Positions 8,049-15,417 are shown, counted from the stretch's first letter. The stretch is DNA of 25,605 nucleotides from CAZMSQ01 sp964569025 (GCA_964569025.1 CAZMSQ010000033.1:1-25605); one strand, 5' to 3'. Translations and numbers: made by a program. The notes: generated by a model from the letters alone, not told the origin.

Positions 8049-8073
8049 GAAGATATCGCTGCGCTGCAGCTAA
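8049..8073 (+). repeat. short interspersed repeat, copy 3
   Basis: GAAGATATCGCTGCGCTGCA followed by GCTAA. It begins 48 bases after copy 2 in the same orientation. Its right end supplies the stop codon of the 45-residue lipoprotein gene (minus-strand TAG at 8072-8070), so the repeat and the gene end are joined. Confidence 0.55.
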
Positions 8074-8207
8074 GGGTTCTCTCCCGGATTGACTCCCGGT
8101 GGTTCACCCTGCATCACGCAACTACCCCTCTGAGGTGCCTTCGAACAAGCAAGCATACTAATTGCGATCGGGAGGAATGCGCAATACCATATCAATTTCC
8201 GAATCAT
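8070..8207 (-). CDS. small putative lipoprotein, 45 residues
   Basis: A short frame encoding an N-terminal MIRKLIWYCAFLPIAISMLA followed by Cys21, the expected lipidation site: two basic residues, a hydrophobic core and a loose lipobox (MLAC). The mature peptide would be only about 25 residues, with one further Cys and the Pro/Gly-rich tail GEPPGVNPGENP. It begins 34 bp after the stop of the SET-domain gene on the same strand, so co-transcription is likely. No Shine-Dalgarno sequence is visible. Its stop codon lies within a copy of the local repeat, so the frame may be a truncated version of a longer gene, or chance. No function is proposed. Confidence 0.4.
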   Translation of the reverse strand: MIRKLIWYCAFLPIAISMLACSKAPQRGSCVMQGEPPGVNPGENP

Positions 8208-8241
8208 CTTGCAATCTCTTGTTTCTTCGGCAAGTTGCGCC

Positions 8242-8862
8242 TTACAATTCCGGCTCCCGGACTTGCTTGGTAATCGCCTCATCCCGATAATAATGAATCA
8301 GAATGGATTCCAGCGCCTCCCGCCCTTGACAAACAGCCTCCACCCGTTGCCAGGTCTCTGCCTCAATCAGTGATTGCAACGGCTGAGGTACCTTGACAAT
8401 CCGGTTGAAAACCTTGCTGATTTTTTTGTCCCATACCTTGTAATATCGCAGCAAATCATCCGGATATACAATTTTCCGCCTGGTCCCCTCATCAATGCCC
8501 CGAAACGGCATCAGCACATTCAGATACCCATAATCGTCGGTCAGCTGCTCACCCGGGTGAATGTCACGGATGGCAATCTCAAAGTTGTATGCAGTGGTCA
8601 GACAATTGGACTGGAAGCTGTGATTGACATACCGCCCGTGATCCCAGCACAGGATGTAATTCCCCCTGCTGTTGCGATAGGTGTATTTTTCGAGAATGTC
8701 CTGGTAAATAGGTTCCAGACTCCGCAGCTCCGCCGGAGTGAATTCGCGGTCCAGCCGGTCAAGCACCCACGTGATGGTCCCTGCTGGGATAAATGAGGTC
8801 GCAACAACGCCGTAGCCGATTTCCTCGCTGATAAATTGAAGCTCTGTGTGAGGGTGTATCAT
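8242..8862 (-). CDS. SET-domain protein, predicted protein-lysine methyltransferase
   Basis: A 206-residue protein that is essentially a SET domain, the fold that transfers methyl groups from S-adenosylmethionine to protein lysines. GYGVVATSFIPAGTI (residues 16-30) is the N-terminal SET motif. YVNHSFQSNC (78-87) contains the NHS..NC signature, and RDIHPGEQLTDDYG (99-112) is the GEELTxDYG motif with the catalytic-site Tyr111. No cysteine-rich pre-SET or zinc-binding post-SET was seen. The frame extends upstream to 9153, but that part is AT-rich and unlike a protein domain; ATG 8862 directly precedes the conserved region. Bacterial SET proteins are scattered and mostly uncharacterised. The target here is unknown; ribosomal or cytosolic proteins are possible, as seen for some other bacterial SET enzymes. 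Confidence 0.8.
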   Translation of the reverse strand: MIHPHTELQFISEEIGYGVVATSFIPAGTITWVLDRLDREFTPAELRSLEPIYQDILEKYTYRNSRGNYILCWDHGRYVNHSFQSNCLTTAYNFEIAIRDIHPGEQLTDDYGYLNVLMPFRGIDEGTRRKIVYPDDLLRYYKVWDKKISKVFNRIVKVPQPLQSLIEAETWQRVEAVCQGREALESILIHYYRDEAITKQVREPEL

Positions 8863-9174
8863 GGTTCGTAATACTTGGATTATGCATGCGAAATTATCGA
8901 AAAGGCCGATTTTTTCGCATTTTCTTTTTGGGAGAGAACAATCTGGAAATGAGTGAAATACAAAGGATATTAGTGTAGAGAATGACGAATCAGAGTGGGT
9001 GAGAATAATCTGTTTGGGTAGGAGCGTGATTTTCAAAAGTGTCGTGTATGTGTCCGGAAACAGGAGAAGCGCGTGAACCGCAAATAAGAAGGGGCACAGC
9101 GGATAATTCCACTGCGCCCCTTTTCTCAGGCAATGTGCTCTGAAAAAGCGCATTGCCCGGTTACTTTCTATTGC
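8863..9174. other. 312-bp intergenic stretch: SET-gene leader and a terminator
   Basis: No gene was seen. The left half is AT-rich and presumably holds the promoter and leader of the SET gene, including an imperfect inverted repeat at 8888-8918 (GCGAAATTATCG against CGATTTTTTCGC, 10 of 12 paired). The right end carries the fasciclin terminator. No clean TAnnTTTG box was found for the SET gene. Confidence 0.5.
9089..9122 (-). terminator. stem-loop terminator downstream of the fasciclin gene
   Basis: AAGGGGCACAG (9089-9099) and CTGCGCCCCTT (9112-9122) form an 11-bp stem with one mismatch and a 12-base loop. On the minus strand it begins 52 bases after the fasciclin stop and is followed by CTTATTTG, a weak U tract. 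The plus-strand side ends in TTTTCTC, so it could work both ways. Confidence 0.6.
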
Positions 9175-10095
9175 TTACATCGGCAGCAAAACCGCATCCA
9201 ATACGTGGATGACACCGTTTGTGCCCTGCACATCAGTCAGGACAACATTCACTGTATTTCCGGCACCGTCTGTGATGGTGACACTTCCGTCGATATTGAC
9301 CGTAAACGAAGTGCCAGCCAAAAGAGGATTGACCATCATCGCATCGCTGAGGTCGGTTGAGCGGACATTGCCGCTGACCACGTGGTACAGCAAAACATCG
9401 CGCAGCTGCTCAGGTGTCAGACCGGCAACTACGGCAGAGATGGCTTCGAATGCGGAATTGACAGGAGCAAAGACAGTAAACGGGCCCGCACCTGAAAGTG
9501 TGGTGACCAGGTCTCCATCTGCTACGCCAAGCGCACCCACCAACTCGCCAAACAGCGGATTGGCTGCGGCCAGATCAACCACAGTCGGTGGCAGCAGCAC
9601 TTGATCGATGACATGTACCACGCCATTGGTGGCATCTACATCAGCCGAAGTGACAGCAGCTCCGCCATTGAGGGTGATGTCTCCGGCAGTGTTGTTGATG
9701 TAAAGAGAAAGCTGATTGCCGCCAGGTGCAGCCGTTGAGGCAGTGGTGACGTAAGTGTCACCTTCGGCGATGCCGGAAGAGAGGACCTCTGCTCCCAGCA
9801 CATGGTAGAGCAGGATGTTGGTCAGCTCAGCATCTGAAAGCGCACCGAGGTCTACGCCCAGAGCATCGAATGCCGCATTGGTCGGGGCAAATACTGTAAA
9901 TGCACCCGTGCCGCTCAGAGTGGCATCAAGGCCAGTGCGCTGTAATGCACCGAGCAGGGTGGAGAAGTTGGCATCGTCAGCCACTATCTCTGCAATACTC
10001 ATCGGCTGTGGAGCCGGATCTTCGTCATCATCCTTGCAGGCGATGAACAGGCTGCTGATCAGCAGCGCCATCAAACTAAATTTTAGCAGTTTCAT
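9175..10095 (-). CDS. two-domain fasciclin (FAS1) lipoprotein
   Basis: A 306-residue surface lipoprotein with two FAS1 domains, usually linked to adhesion or matrix binding. Residues 1-19 (MKLLKFSLMALLISSLFIA) form a lipoprotein signal peptide with Cys20 as the lipidation site, followed by an acidic KDDDED linker that in Bacteroidota can favour surface export. Domain 1 (about 35-165) has FTVFAPTNAAFDAL, LLYHVL and GVVHVIDQVLLPP. Domain 2 (about 170-306) has FTVFAPVNSAFEAI, LLYHVV and GVIHVLDAVLLP. The domains are internal duplicates of each other. ATG 10095 is chosen over the upstream frame opening at 10137 because it directly precedes the signal peptide. It is followed by a good terminator and stands alone. 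Confidence 0.93.
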   Translation of the reverse strand: MKLLKFSLMALLISSLFIACKDDDEDPAPQPMSIAEIVADDANFSTLLGALQRTGLDATLSGTGAFTVFAPTNAAFDALGVDLGALSDAELTNILLYHVLGAEVLSSGIAEGDTYVTTASTAAPGGNQLSLYINNTAGDITLNGGAAVTSADVDATNGVVHVIDQVLLPPTVVDLAAANPLFGELVGALGVADGDLVTTLSGAGPFTVFAPVNSAFEAISAVVAGLTPEQLRDVLLYHVVSGNVRSTDLSDAMMVNPLLAGTSFTVNIDGSVTITDGAGNTVNVVLTDVQGTNGVIHVLDAVLLPM

Positions 10096-10243
10096 GTGTT
10101 TGTGTGTTTGGTGAAAAAAAAATTGTTCAGGTGACACTCAAACGAGACTTCTTTACATTTGTTTAACCAAACACATCATCTCTGTCGTTTCATGACACAA
10201 ATTGACATTCTCTATACACATCACTCCCTAATGAACGTTTTCA

Positions 10244-10588
10244 ATGGTTTTCAAAATCTCAGCGTTTCTTCTGGCACTGACACTCGCTGCCTGCTCCGGA
10301 TCTGATGGAAAGGCATCAGTTGCAGGTAAGGCTGACGCAATCTGCCAATGCTGGCAACCCATACATGAATTCGAACTGGCCTCTCAGGAGGCAATGAAAA
10401 GTGGGGATTCGGAAAAACTTGAGTACCTTTCTACCACGTATCCCAAGATTAAAATGATTGAAGATGATTGTTTGTCCCGTTGGGAAAAAATCAGCCGGGA
10501 GCTTTCCGAGTCGGAACAGACTCAGTTGCTTGATATTCTGAAAACGCAGTGCTTTGATACGTCCCTGAGGGTCATGTCTGTCGATTAA
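10244..10588 (+). CDS. small Cys-containing lipoprotein, first of a tandem pair
   Basis: A 114-residue predicted outer-membrane lipoprotein. MVFKISAFLLALTLAAC has a clear lipobox with Cys17. The mature part has AICQCWQP near its start, DDC near residue 74 and TQCFD near the end, with a mostly helical, charged middle. The next gene encodes a protein with the same Cys pattern and similar spacing (KCCDCLQP, SCC, QACPD), so the two look like diverged duplicates. The distance between them is three bases, so they are an operon. I do not recognise the family; the four conserved cysteines could form disulfides in the periplasm. The ATG at 10244 is chosen because it starts the signal peptide. Confidence 0.72.
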   Translation: MVFKISAFLLALTLAACSGSDGKASVAGKADAICQCWQPIHEFELASQEAMKSGDSEKLEYLSTTYPKIKMIEDDCLSRWEKISRELSESEQTQLLDILKTQCFDTSLRVMSVD

Positions 10589-10591
10589 CCT

Positions 10592-10993
10592 ATGAAGCAG
10601 CGCTCCATTTTCATACTTCCCATTCTTGTAGCCGGTGCTTTGTCTTGCAGCCCTCCGGATCGTCCCGCTACTATGAGCGCGGCACAGACGGAAGAGCCTG
10701 GTGTCTGGGCTTCAAAATGCTGTGATTGCCTGCAGCCGTCTCTTGAAATGAGCGAACGCATGCAACAACTGGTGGCTGCTGGCAGGCGCGAAGAGGTCAT
10801 CAAACTGTCTCACGAAGCCGGACGGCTCGCTGCCGAAGGCATGTCCTGCTGCATGCAGCGCATCCTGATCGTAGGTGCCGATACCCTACCGGATGAAATT
10901 GTCAGAGCCCGGCTCAATCAGGCATGCCCCGACCTGCCATCCATCCTTCGGGATGAGCTCATTCTCACAATATCCACTCCTTTAAACAGATAA
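10592..10993 (+). CDS. small Cys-containing lipoprotein, second of a tandem pair
   Basis: A 133-residue predicted lipoprotein: MKQRSIFILPILVAGALSC gives a signal peptide with Cys19 as the lipidation site. The mature region repeats the pattern of its upstream neighbour: KCCDCLQP, a helical stretch, GMSCCMQR, then NQACPD. It carries two extra Cys residues next to the shared ones. It starts three bases after the upstream stop codon and must be co-transcribed with it. The family is not recognised. A palindrome of the 17-bp-period type follows 37 bp after the stop and may terminate this transcript. Confidence 0.72.
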   Translation: MKQRSIFILPILVAGALSCSPPDRPATMSAAQTEEPGVWASKCCDCLQPSLEMSERMQQLVAAGRREEVIKLSHEAGRLAAEGMSCCMQRILIVGADTLPDEIVRARLNQACPDLPSILRDELILTISTPLNR

Positions 10994-11029
10994 ATCAGTT
11001 TTCCGACCCTTTAGCTACGCTGCCCTGAC

Positions 11030-11086
11030 CTGACCCGGTCGGACCGCTATAGCGGTCCGACGGCTATAGCGGTCCGACCGGGTCAG
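11030..11086. repeat. palindromic element 1 (17-bp-period family)
   Basis: A perfect 24-bp inverted repeat: arms 11030-11053 and 11063-11086, with a 9-base loop at 11054-11062. Read differently, it is 2.5 units of a 17-bp sequence, at 11037-11053, 11054-11070 and the half unit 11071-11079. The unit fits GGTCSGACSRCTATAGY. It lies between two convergent genes, so it may also serve as a terminator, although no T tract follows. Confidence 0.8.
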
Positions 11087-11100
11087 CGGCAAAGTGCCGT

Positions 11101-12498
11101 TTACATCGGTGCGGCAATCTGCATCAGCCAGGCGCAAATGATGGCGCCATAGGTGCCGAGGGCGTAGCCCAGCACTGCGAGCAACACGCCCACAGGGGCG
11201 AGAGATGGGTGGAAGGCTGCCGCGACTACCGGCGCCGAAGCGGCACCACCGATATTGGCCTTGCTGCCCACCGCCAGGAAAAAATAGGGCGCCCGGATGA
11301 GCTTCGCCATGGCCACAAGCAATCCCACATGGATGGCCATCCACGTCAGACCCACCAGAAAGATGGCTGGATTTTCGAATATCGCCATGATGTTCATCTT
11401 CATCCCAATCGTGGCTACCAGAATGTAGATAAACACACTGCCCAATTTTGAGGCGCCGGCGCCCTCATAGTTGCGGGCTTTGGTAAATGATAAGAGAATG
11501 CCAAAGGTCGTGGCCATCACAATCAGCCAGAAGAACCCTGAGGTGAGGCTGAAGCGCTCGAGAACCGGAGCCGTGGCCTTCAGCCAGGGGGCCATGAAGT
11601 CAGCTATCAAATGGGCCAGTCCTGTGCACCCAAAGGCAATGCCCAGAATGACCATCAAATCGATAAAACCCGGAATCCGCGCGATGCGCTGGCTGAACTC
11701 GTGCATGTGCTCTTTCAATGCATTCACCGCTGAAGAGTCGGCTTTGAAGAAGCGGTCCAGACTCTCTGACCGACCCACCCCCAGCAGCAGAAAGGCCATC
11801 CAGATTTCAGCCACAATGATGTCGACAGTAATCATAATTGAAAACACCTTGCCCGAAATCGGCTGAAACATCTCAAACATCGCTGCCTGGTTAGCACCTC
11901 CCCCAATCCAGGAGCCAGCAATGGTAGCCATGCCACGCCACACCTCATTGGGCGCTGCACCTCCCACCACCTCAGGTGCAAACATGCTGAACAACAAAAT
12001 CGCCAAAGGGCCCCCGATAATCACACCCACTGTCCCGGTCAAAAACATGATCAGCGCCTTTGGCCCCAGCCGGAATACCTCCCGCAGATTGATGCTCAGC
12101 GTCAGCAACACCAGCGAAGCAGGCAGTAAATACCGGGATGCCACAAAATATAGCTTCGAGCTCCCGATAAAAGGCGCAATAATCGCCTGATCAACCTCAT
12201 TGTTGATTACAAACGCCCTGAGCTGCCTAAGATTGGTAATCCCCTCTACCTCAAATCCCTGCGCCGCCAGCGCAGCCGTGGCTGCCTGTACGTCAATCCA
12301 CTTAGGCGAAATAATGCCCAGCGTGCTAAACAAAGATGGGACAAAGTAACACAGCAACAGGGCCGGTATCACCTTGTAAAACCCCTTGTAGCGCTCCATC
12401 TCAGTAGTCTTGAAAATGACCAGCAAAATGGCCATCAATATCCCGAAAACAACCGCATCATTGGTAATCAACGGGAGACCCGATACAACATCTTCCAT
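11101..12498 (-). CDS. DUF819-family integral membrane protein
   Basis: A 465-residue polytopic inner-membrane protein of the DUF819 (YjcL-like) family, whose function is not firmly known; a transporter role is inferred from its fold-like features. Many hydrophobic helices are visible, beginning at residues 15-30. Family motifs include GSWIGGGANQAAM near residue 195 and a C-terminal GSKANIGGAASAPVVAAA followed by PVGVLLAVLGYALGTYGA; such paired Gly-rich half-helices are typical of transporters with inverted repeats. The soluble segments at about 65-105 and 245-275 probably face the aqueous side. It starts at ATG 12498. The gene is bracketed by two palindromes of one repeat family (11030-11086 and 12564-12629) and is convergent with the lipoprotein pair and divergent from the guanine deaminase. 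Confidence 0.83.
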   Translation of the reverse strand: MEDVVSGLPLITNDAVVFGILMAILLVIFKTTEMERYKGFYKVIPALLLCYFVPSLFSTLGIISPKWIDVQAATAALAAQGFEVEGITNLRQLRAFVINNEVDQAIIAPFIGSSKLYFVASRYLLPASLVLLTLSINLREVFRLGPKALIMFLTGTVGVIIGGPLAILLFSMFAPEVVGGAAPNEVWRGMATIAGSWIGGGANQAAMFEMFQPISGKVFSIMITVDIIVAEIWMAFLLLGVGRSESLDRFFKADSSAVNALKEHMHEFSQRIARIPGFIDLMVILGIAFGCTGLAHLIADFMAPWLKATAPVLERFSLTSGFFWLIVMATTFGILLSFTKARNYEGAGASKLGSVFIYILVATIGMKMNIMAIFENPAIFLVGLTWMAIHVGLLVAMAKLIRAPYFFLAVGSKANIGGAASAPVVAAAFHPSLAPVGVLLAVLGYALGTYGAIICAWLMQIAAPM

Positions 12499-12563
12499 AG
12501 TGCCTGTTTCTCTTTACAATTTATCAAAACTGCAAGATAACAAGATCAGCAAATCTGTCCGGT

Positions 12564-12629
12564 ACTGGTCGGACGACTATAGTGGTCGGACGACTATAGT
12601 CGTCCGACCACTATAGTCGTCCGACCAGT
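12564..12629. repeat. palindromic element 2, a perfect 66-bp palindrome (17-bp-period family)
   Basis: Positions 12564-12629 are a perfect palindrome centred between 12596 and 12597. It is built of 17-bp units starting at 12567, 12584, 12601 and a half unit at 12618. The first two are direct repeats of GGTCGGACGACTATAGT. Element 1 has the same period, ends and CTATAG core, but with compensating base changes around it (CCGCTATAGCGG against CGACTATAGTCG). It lies between divergent genes, so it is not simply a terminator. Confidence 0.85.
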
Positions 12630-12701
12630 TTTCGGAAAATCAGGCCGATTCTGCGTAATTTGGCGACGGAGCGCGGGAAGGGCCGCGGGTGCAACAACGA
12701 A

Positions 12702-13187
12702 ATGACTATGAAAGACACAGATCAAGAATACCTCCGGCAGGCCATCGCGTTGGCGAGGGCCGGGGTCAGTAAGGGAGATGGGGGGCCATTTGGGGCGGTG
12801 ATTGTGAATGCGCAGGGGAAGGTCGTGGGGCGCGGCTGGAACCGTGTGCTGGCTACCAATGATCCGACAGCGCACGCAGAGATGACTGCCATCAGAGACG
12901 CCTGCAGGAACCTCGACCACTTTCAGCTGGAGGGGTGTACCATTTACTCCTCAAGTGAGCCCTGCCCGATGTGCCTCGGGGCCATCTACTGGGCCCGGCC
13001 GGCACGGCTGGTCTTTGCATGCCTCCGCACGGATGCGGCGCGCATCGGGTTTGACGACCAGCTGATTTATCAGGAAATCAACCTGCCCTTCGAGGAGCGC
13101 GGCATCCCGACGGAGCATGTGCCAGTCGATGGGTCTGATGCGCCCCTGCAGGACTGGGAGGAGAAGGAAGATAAAATCCTGTTTTAA
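12702..13187 (+). CDS. guaD: guanine deaminase (cytidine-deaminase fold)
   Basis: A 161-residue zinc-dependent deaminase that should convert guanine to xanthine in the cytoplasm. The cytidine-deaminase-fold motifs are TAHAE, with zinc ligand His58 and proton-shuttling Glu60, and EPCPMCLGAIYWA, with zinc ligands Cys88 and Cys91. GGPFGAVIV, NDPTAHAE and the C-terminal GFDDQLIYQEINLPFEERGIP match the Bacillus-type GuaD rather than tRNA adenosine deaminase TadA, which lacks this tail. The frame opens at TTG 12660, but the leading residues are low-complexity; ATG 12702 or ATG 12708 is the likely start. It is divergent from the DUF819 gene across the 66-bp palindrome, and its stop lies two bases from the rnr stop. 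A TadA-like role is less likely. Confidence 0.87.
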   Translation: MTMKDTDQEYLRQAIALARAGVSKGDGGPFGAVIVNAQGKVVGRGWNRVLATNDPTAHAEMTAIRDACRNLDHFQLEGCTIYSSSEPCPMCLGAIYWARPARLVFACLRTDAARIGFDDQLIYQEINLPFEERGIPTEHVPVDGSDAPLQDWEEKEDKILF

Positions 13188-13189
13188 GG

Positions 13190-15367
13190 TCAGCTTTTTT
13201 CAACCTTTGTGTCTACCAGCGCCATGTCAATCTCGCGGCGCTCCAGCTGGGCATCGAGGATTTTCACCCTGACCGTATCCCCCATGCGCAGAATGCGCCC
13301 CGTGCGAATGCCCGTTGCGGTCAGACGCCCACTGTCAATCTCGAATGATTCTTGCAGGGAGTGAAACGGCACCAGCCCTTCACATAGGCTCTCCGTCAAT
13401 GCCACGAAAATGCCGCGGTCAATCATCCCGCTGATGACCCCATCAAATTCCTCCCCAATATGTGACTCCATAAACTCAACCTGCTTGTACTTCACAGATT
13501 CACGCTCGGCATCGGTGGCACGGCGCTCTTGCTTTGAAATGTGGCGGCACCGGTCCTCGAGTTGCGCTTTGTTTTCGCGGTAGGTGCCCGTGAGGTTGTT
13601 TTCGAGAATGCGGTGCGAGAGCACATCAGAGTAGCGTCTGATGGGCGAGGTAAAATGGGTGTAGTTGGAGAATGCCAGGCCGTAGTGGCCAATGTTGTCA
13701 GTTGAATACTCGGCCTTGGCCATGGTGCGGATGGCCAGAGGTTCGAGAAGCTGCAAATTGGTCTCCTCGCGGGCCCTGAGGGTCAGGGCGTTGATGGAGT
13801 TGGCAATGCTTTTCGGACTTGCTGTGTCAATGCTGACCCCAAGTCTACGGGCAAACCGTGCAAACTCCTCAATGCGCTCCGGATCTGGCGAGTCGTGCAC
13901 GCGGTAGACAAACGGGATTTCATGTTCCGCCCCTTTCTTGTTGATAAACTCCGCCACCCGCCTGTTGGCCAACAGCATAAACTCCTCAACCAGCAGGTGG
14001 CTGTTTTTGCGCTCCTTGCGATAGACCGCCACCGGCTTGCTCTGCTCATCGAGCTGAAAGCGAATCTCCGGCGACTCAAACGCAATTGCCCCGTTTTTAA
14101 AACGGCGCTTTCGCAACGTTCCGGCAATCTTGTCCAGTAACCTAAGCTCTTCCGAAAAATCACCCTCGCCACTGTCAATGTGCTCCTGAGCCTCTTCATA
14201 AGTGAATCGGCGGTCAGAATGCGTCAGCGTTTTGCCAAACCATGCGTCCTGCTCTTTGTAGTCTGCATCAAAGGTGATGAGTGCGGAGAATGTGCATTTG
14301 TCCTCATTGGGTCTGAGCGAGCACAGTTCGTTTGAGATTTTCTCCGGTAGCATGGGTAATACCCGGTCAACGAGGTAGACGCTGGTAGAGCGCTTGAAGG
14401 CCTCCTGATCCAGAGGTGTGCCCGGCTTGACGTAGTGGGTCACGTCAGCAATGTGAATGCCCACTTCTATCATGCCATTGTCGAGATGCCTCACCGACAG
14501 AGCATCGTCAAAGTCTTTGGCATCCACAGGGTCAATGGTGAAGGTGGTGACATGGCGCATATCCTTTCGGACGAAGGCCTCAGCCTCCGGGATGACGACC
14601 GGAAGGGATTCCGACTCGCGCATCACCACTTCCGGAAATTCCAGCTCAAACCCATTGTTGATGAGAATGGCAGTCATGGCGATTTCATTGCTGCCCTCAG
14701 GGCCAAGCACCGCAGTGACTTCCCCCACCGGGTTATGGTTGTGGCGCTCAGGCCAGGCAGTAACGCGCACCACCACCTTATCGCCGTCTTCGGCCCCCTT
14801 CAAATCCTTGAGGGGCACCGAGATTTCGAGCACGCTTCGGATATTGTCTGGCGTCACGATGCCATACTTTTTCCAGATGCGAAGGGTGCCCAGAAAATGC
14901 TCCTGCGCCCGCTCAACCACTTCCAGAATTTCGCCGTCAGCCCGGCGGGCACCGCGGCGATGCTGGATCGCCACCTTGACCCGGTCGCCGTCCATGGCGC
15001 CCCGAAGGTTGCGGGAGGGGACGAAGACGTCATCCTTGAGATCGTCGCAGATGATATATGCAGAGCCGGACCGAGTCATATCGACCGTGCCGAGTGCTAC
15101 CTTGCGGGGGGTGTTTGGGGCATCTTTGCCCCCGGGCTGGGCGCTGTACTGAAAGGTGTTGCCGCTCTGCGGCTTGAGAATGCCCTTGCCAACCAGCTTT
15201 TGAATGGCATTGGCCAGGGCATCCTTGTTGGCGTCAGTACCCAGCTTCTTGCCTACTTGCCGCGGCGTCATGCGCTTGCGCGGTGAGGCCCTGAAGAGTT
15301 TGGCCACTTCCTGCTGAAGTTGCCTGGCTTTGGGGGTATGAGATTTAGATTTCTTTTTTCTTGACAT
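13190..15367 (-). CDS. rnr: ribonuclease R
   Basis: A processive 3'-5' exoribonuclease that degrades structured RNA (725 residues, normal length). The N-terminus is basic (SRKKKSKSHTPKAR), followed by a winged-helix-like segment at about 30-75 and cold-shock domains at about 90-240. The RNB catalytic domain has DPVDAKDFDD, with metal-binding Asp279, 285, 287 and 288, and continues with YSTDNIGHYGLAFSNYTHFTSPIRRYSD. A C-terminal S1 domain (about 635-720, FDGVISGMIDRGIFVAL) completes the architecture. The Lys-rich tail common in proteobacterial RNase R is absent, as is usual in this phylum. The gene begins 50 bp after the stop of an unknown gene on the same strand and is convergent with guaD, with only two bases between the stops and no room for a terminator. 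Confidence 0.95.
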   Translation of the reverse strand: MSRKKKSKSHTPKARQLQQEVAKLFRASPRKRMTPRQVGKKLGTDANKDALANAIQKLVGKGILKPQSGNTFQYSAQPGGKDAPNTPRKVALGTVDMTRSGSAYIICDDLKDDVFVPSRNLRGAMDGDRVKVAIQHRRGARRADGEILEVVERAQEHFLGTLRIWKKYGIVTPDNIRSVLEISVPLKDLKGAEDGDKVVVRVTAWPERHNHNPVGEVTAVLGPEGSNEIAMTAILINNGFELEFPEVVMRESESLPVVIPEAEAFVRKDMRHVTTFTIDPVDAKDFDDALSVRHLDNGMIEVGIHIADVTHYVKPGTPLDQEAFKRSTSVYLVDRVLPMLPEKISNELCSLRPNEDKCTFSALITFDADYKEQDAWFGKTLTHSDRRFTYEEAQEHIDSGEGDFSEELRLLDKIAGTLRKRRFKNGAIAFESPEIRFQLDEQSKPVAVYRKERKNSHLLVEEFMLLANRRVAEFINKKGAEHEIPFVYRVHDSPDPERIEEFARFARRLGVSIDTASPKSIANSINALTLRAREETNLQLLEPLAIRTMAKAEYSTDNIGHYGLAFSNYTHFTSPIRRYSDVLSHRILENNLTGTYRENKAQLEDRCRHISKQERRATDAERESVKYKQVEFMESHIGEEFDGVISGMIDRGIFVALTESLCEGLVPFHSLQESFEIDSGRLTATGIRTGRILRMGDTVRVKILDAQLERREIDMALVDTKVEKS

Positions 15368-15417
15368 ATATGTAAATGGAATGAAGAGATGCAGAACGCT
15401 ATCTCAATGTTAAATTC

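Larger units (their letters stand above)
7691..8069. other. 379-bp stretch without a supported gene, carrying short GC-rich repeats
   Basis: No convincing reading frame was found. A 63-codon minus-strand frame (7847-8038) exists but is translated repeat sequence. Three copies of an approximately 22-bp GC-rich element lie between 7903 and 8073, the last running into the stop codon of the small lipoprotein gene. No clear terminator was seen behind the GH73 gene. Confidence 0.5.

Noticed and set aside
7903..8073. Short repeats as a CRISPR array
   Set aside because: Only three copies, mixed orientation, unequal spacing and no cas genes nearby.
8863..9153. N-terminal extension of the SET-domain frame to 9153
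   Set aside because: The extra 97 residues come from AT-rich leader and terminator-proximal DNA and do not resemble a domain; ATG 8862 starts exactly before the conserved SET region.
11030..11086. Palindromic element 1 as an ordinary intrinsic terminator only
   Set aside because: It sits well for a terminator between convergent genes but has no T tract on either side, and a sister element with the same 17-bp architecture lies between divergent genes, so termination is not its defining property.
11030..12629. DUF819 gene plus flanking palindromes as a composite transposon
   Set aside because: No transposase or target-site duplication was seen, and the DUF819 gene is a normal full-length family member; the palindromes alone do not show that the unit moves.
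12702..13187. Deaminase as the tRNA adenosine deaminase TadA
   Set aside because: The C-terminal FDDQLIYQEINLPFEERGIP segment matches Bacillus-type guanine deaminase and is absent from TadA.
14435..15286. 283-codon plus-strand frame inside rnr
   Set aside because: It is a long antisense shadow of the conserved RNase R coding sequence.
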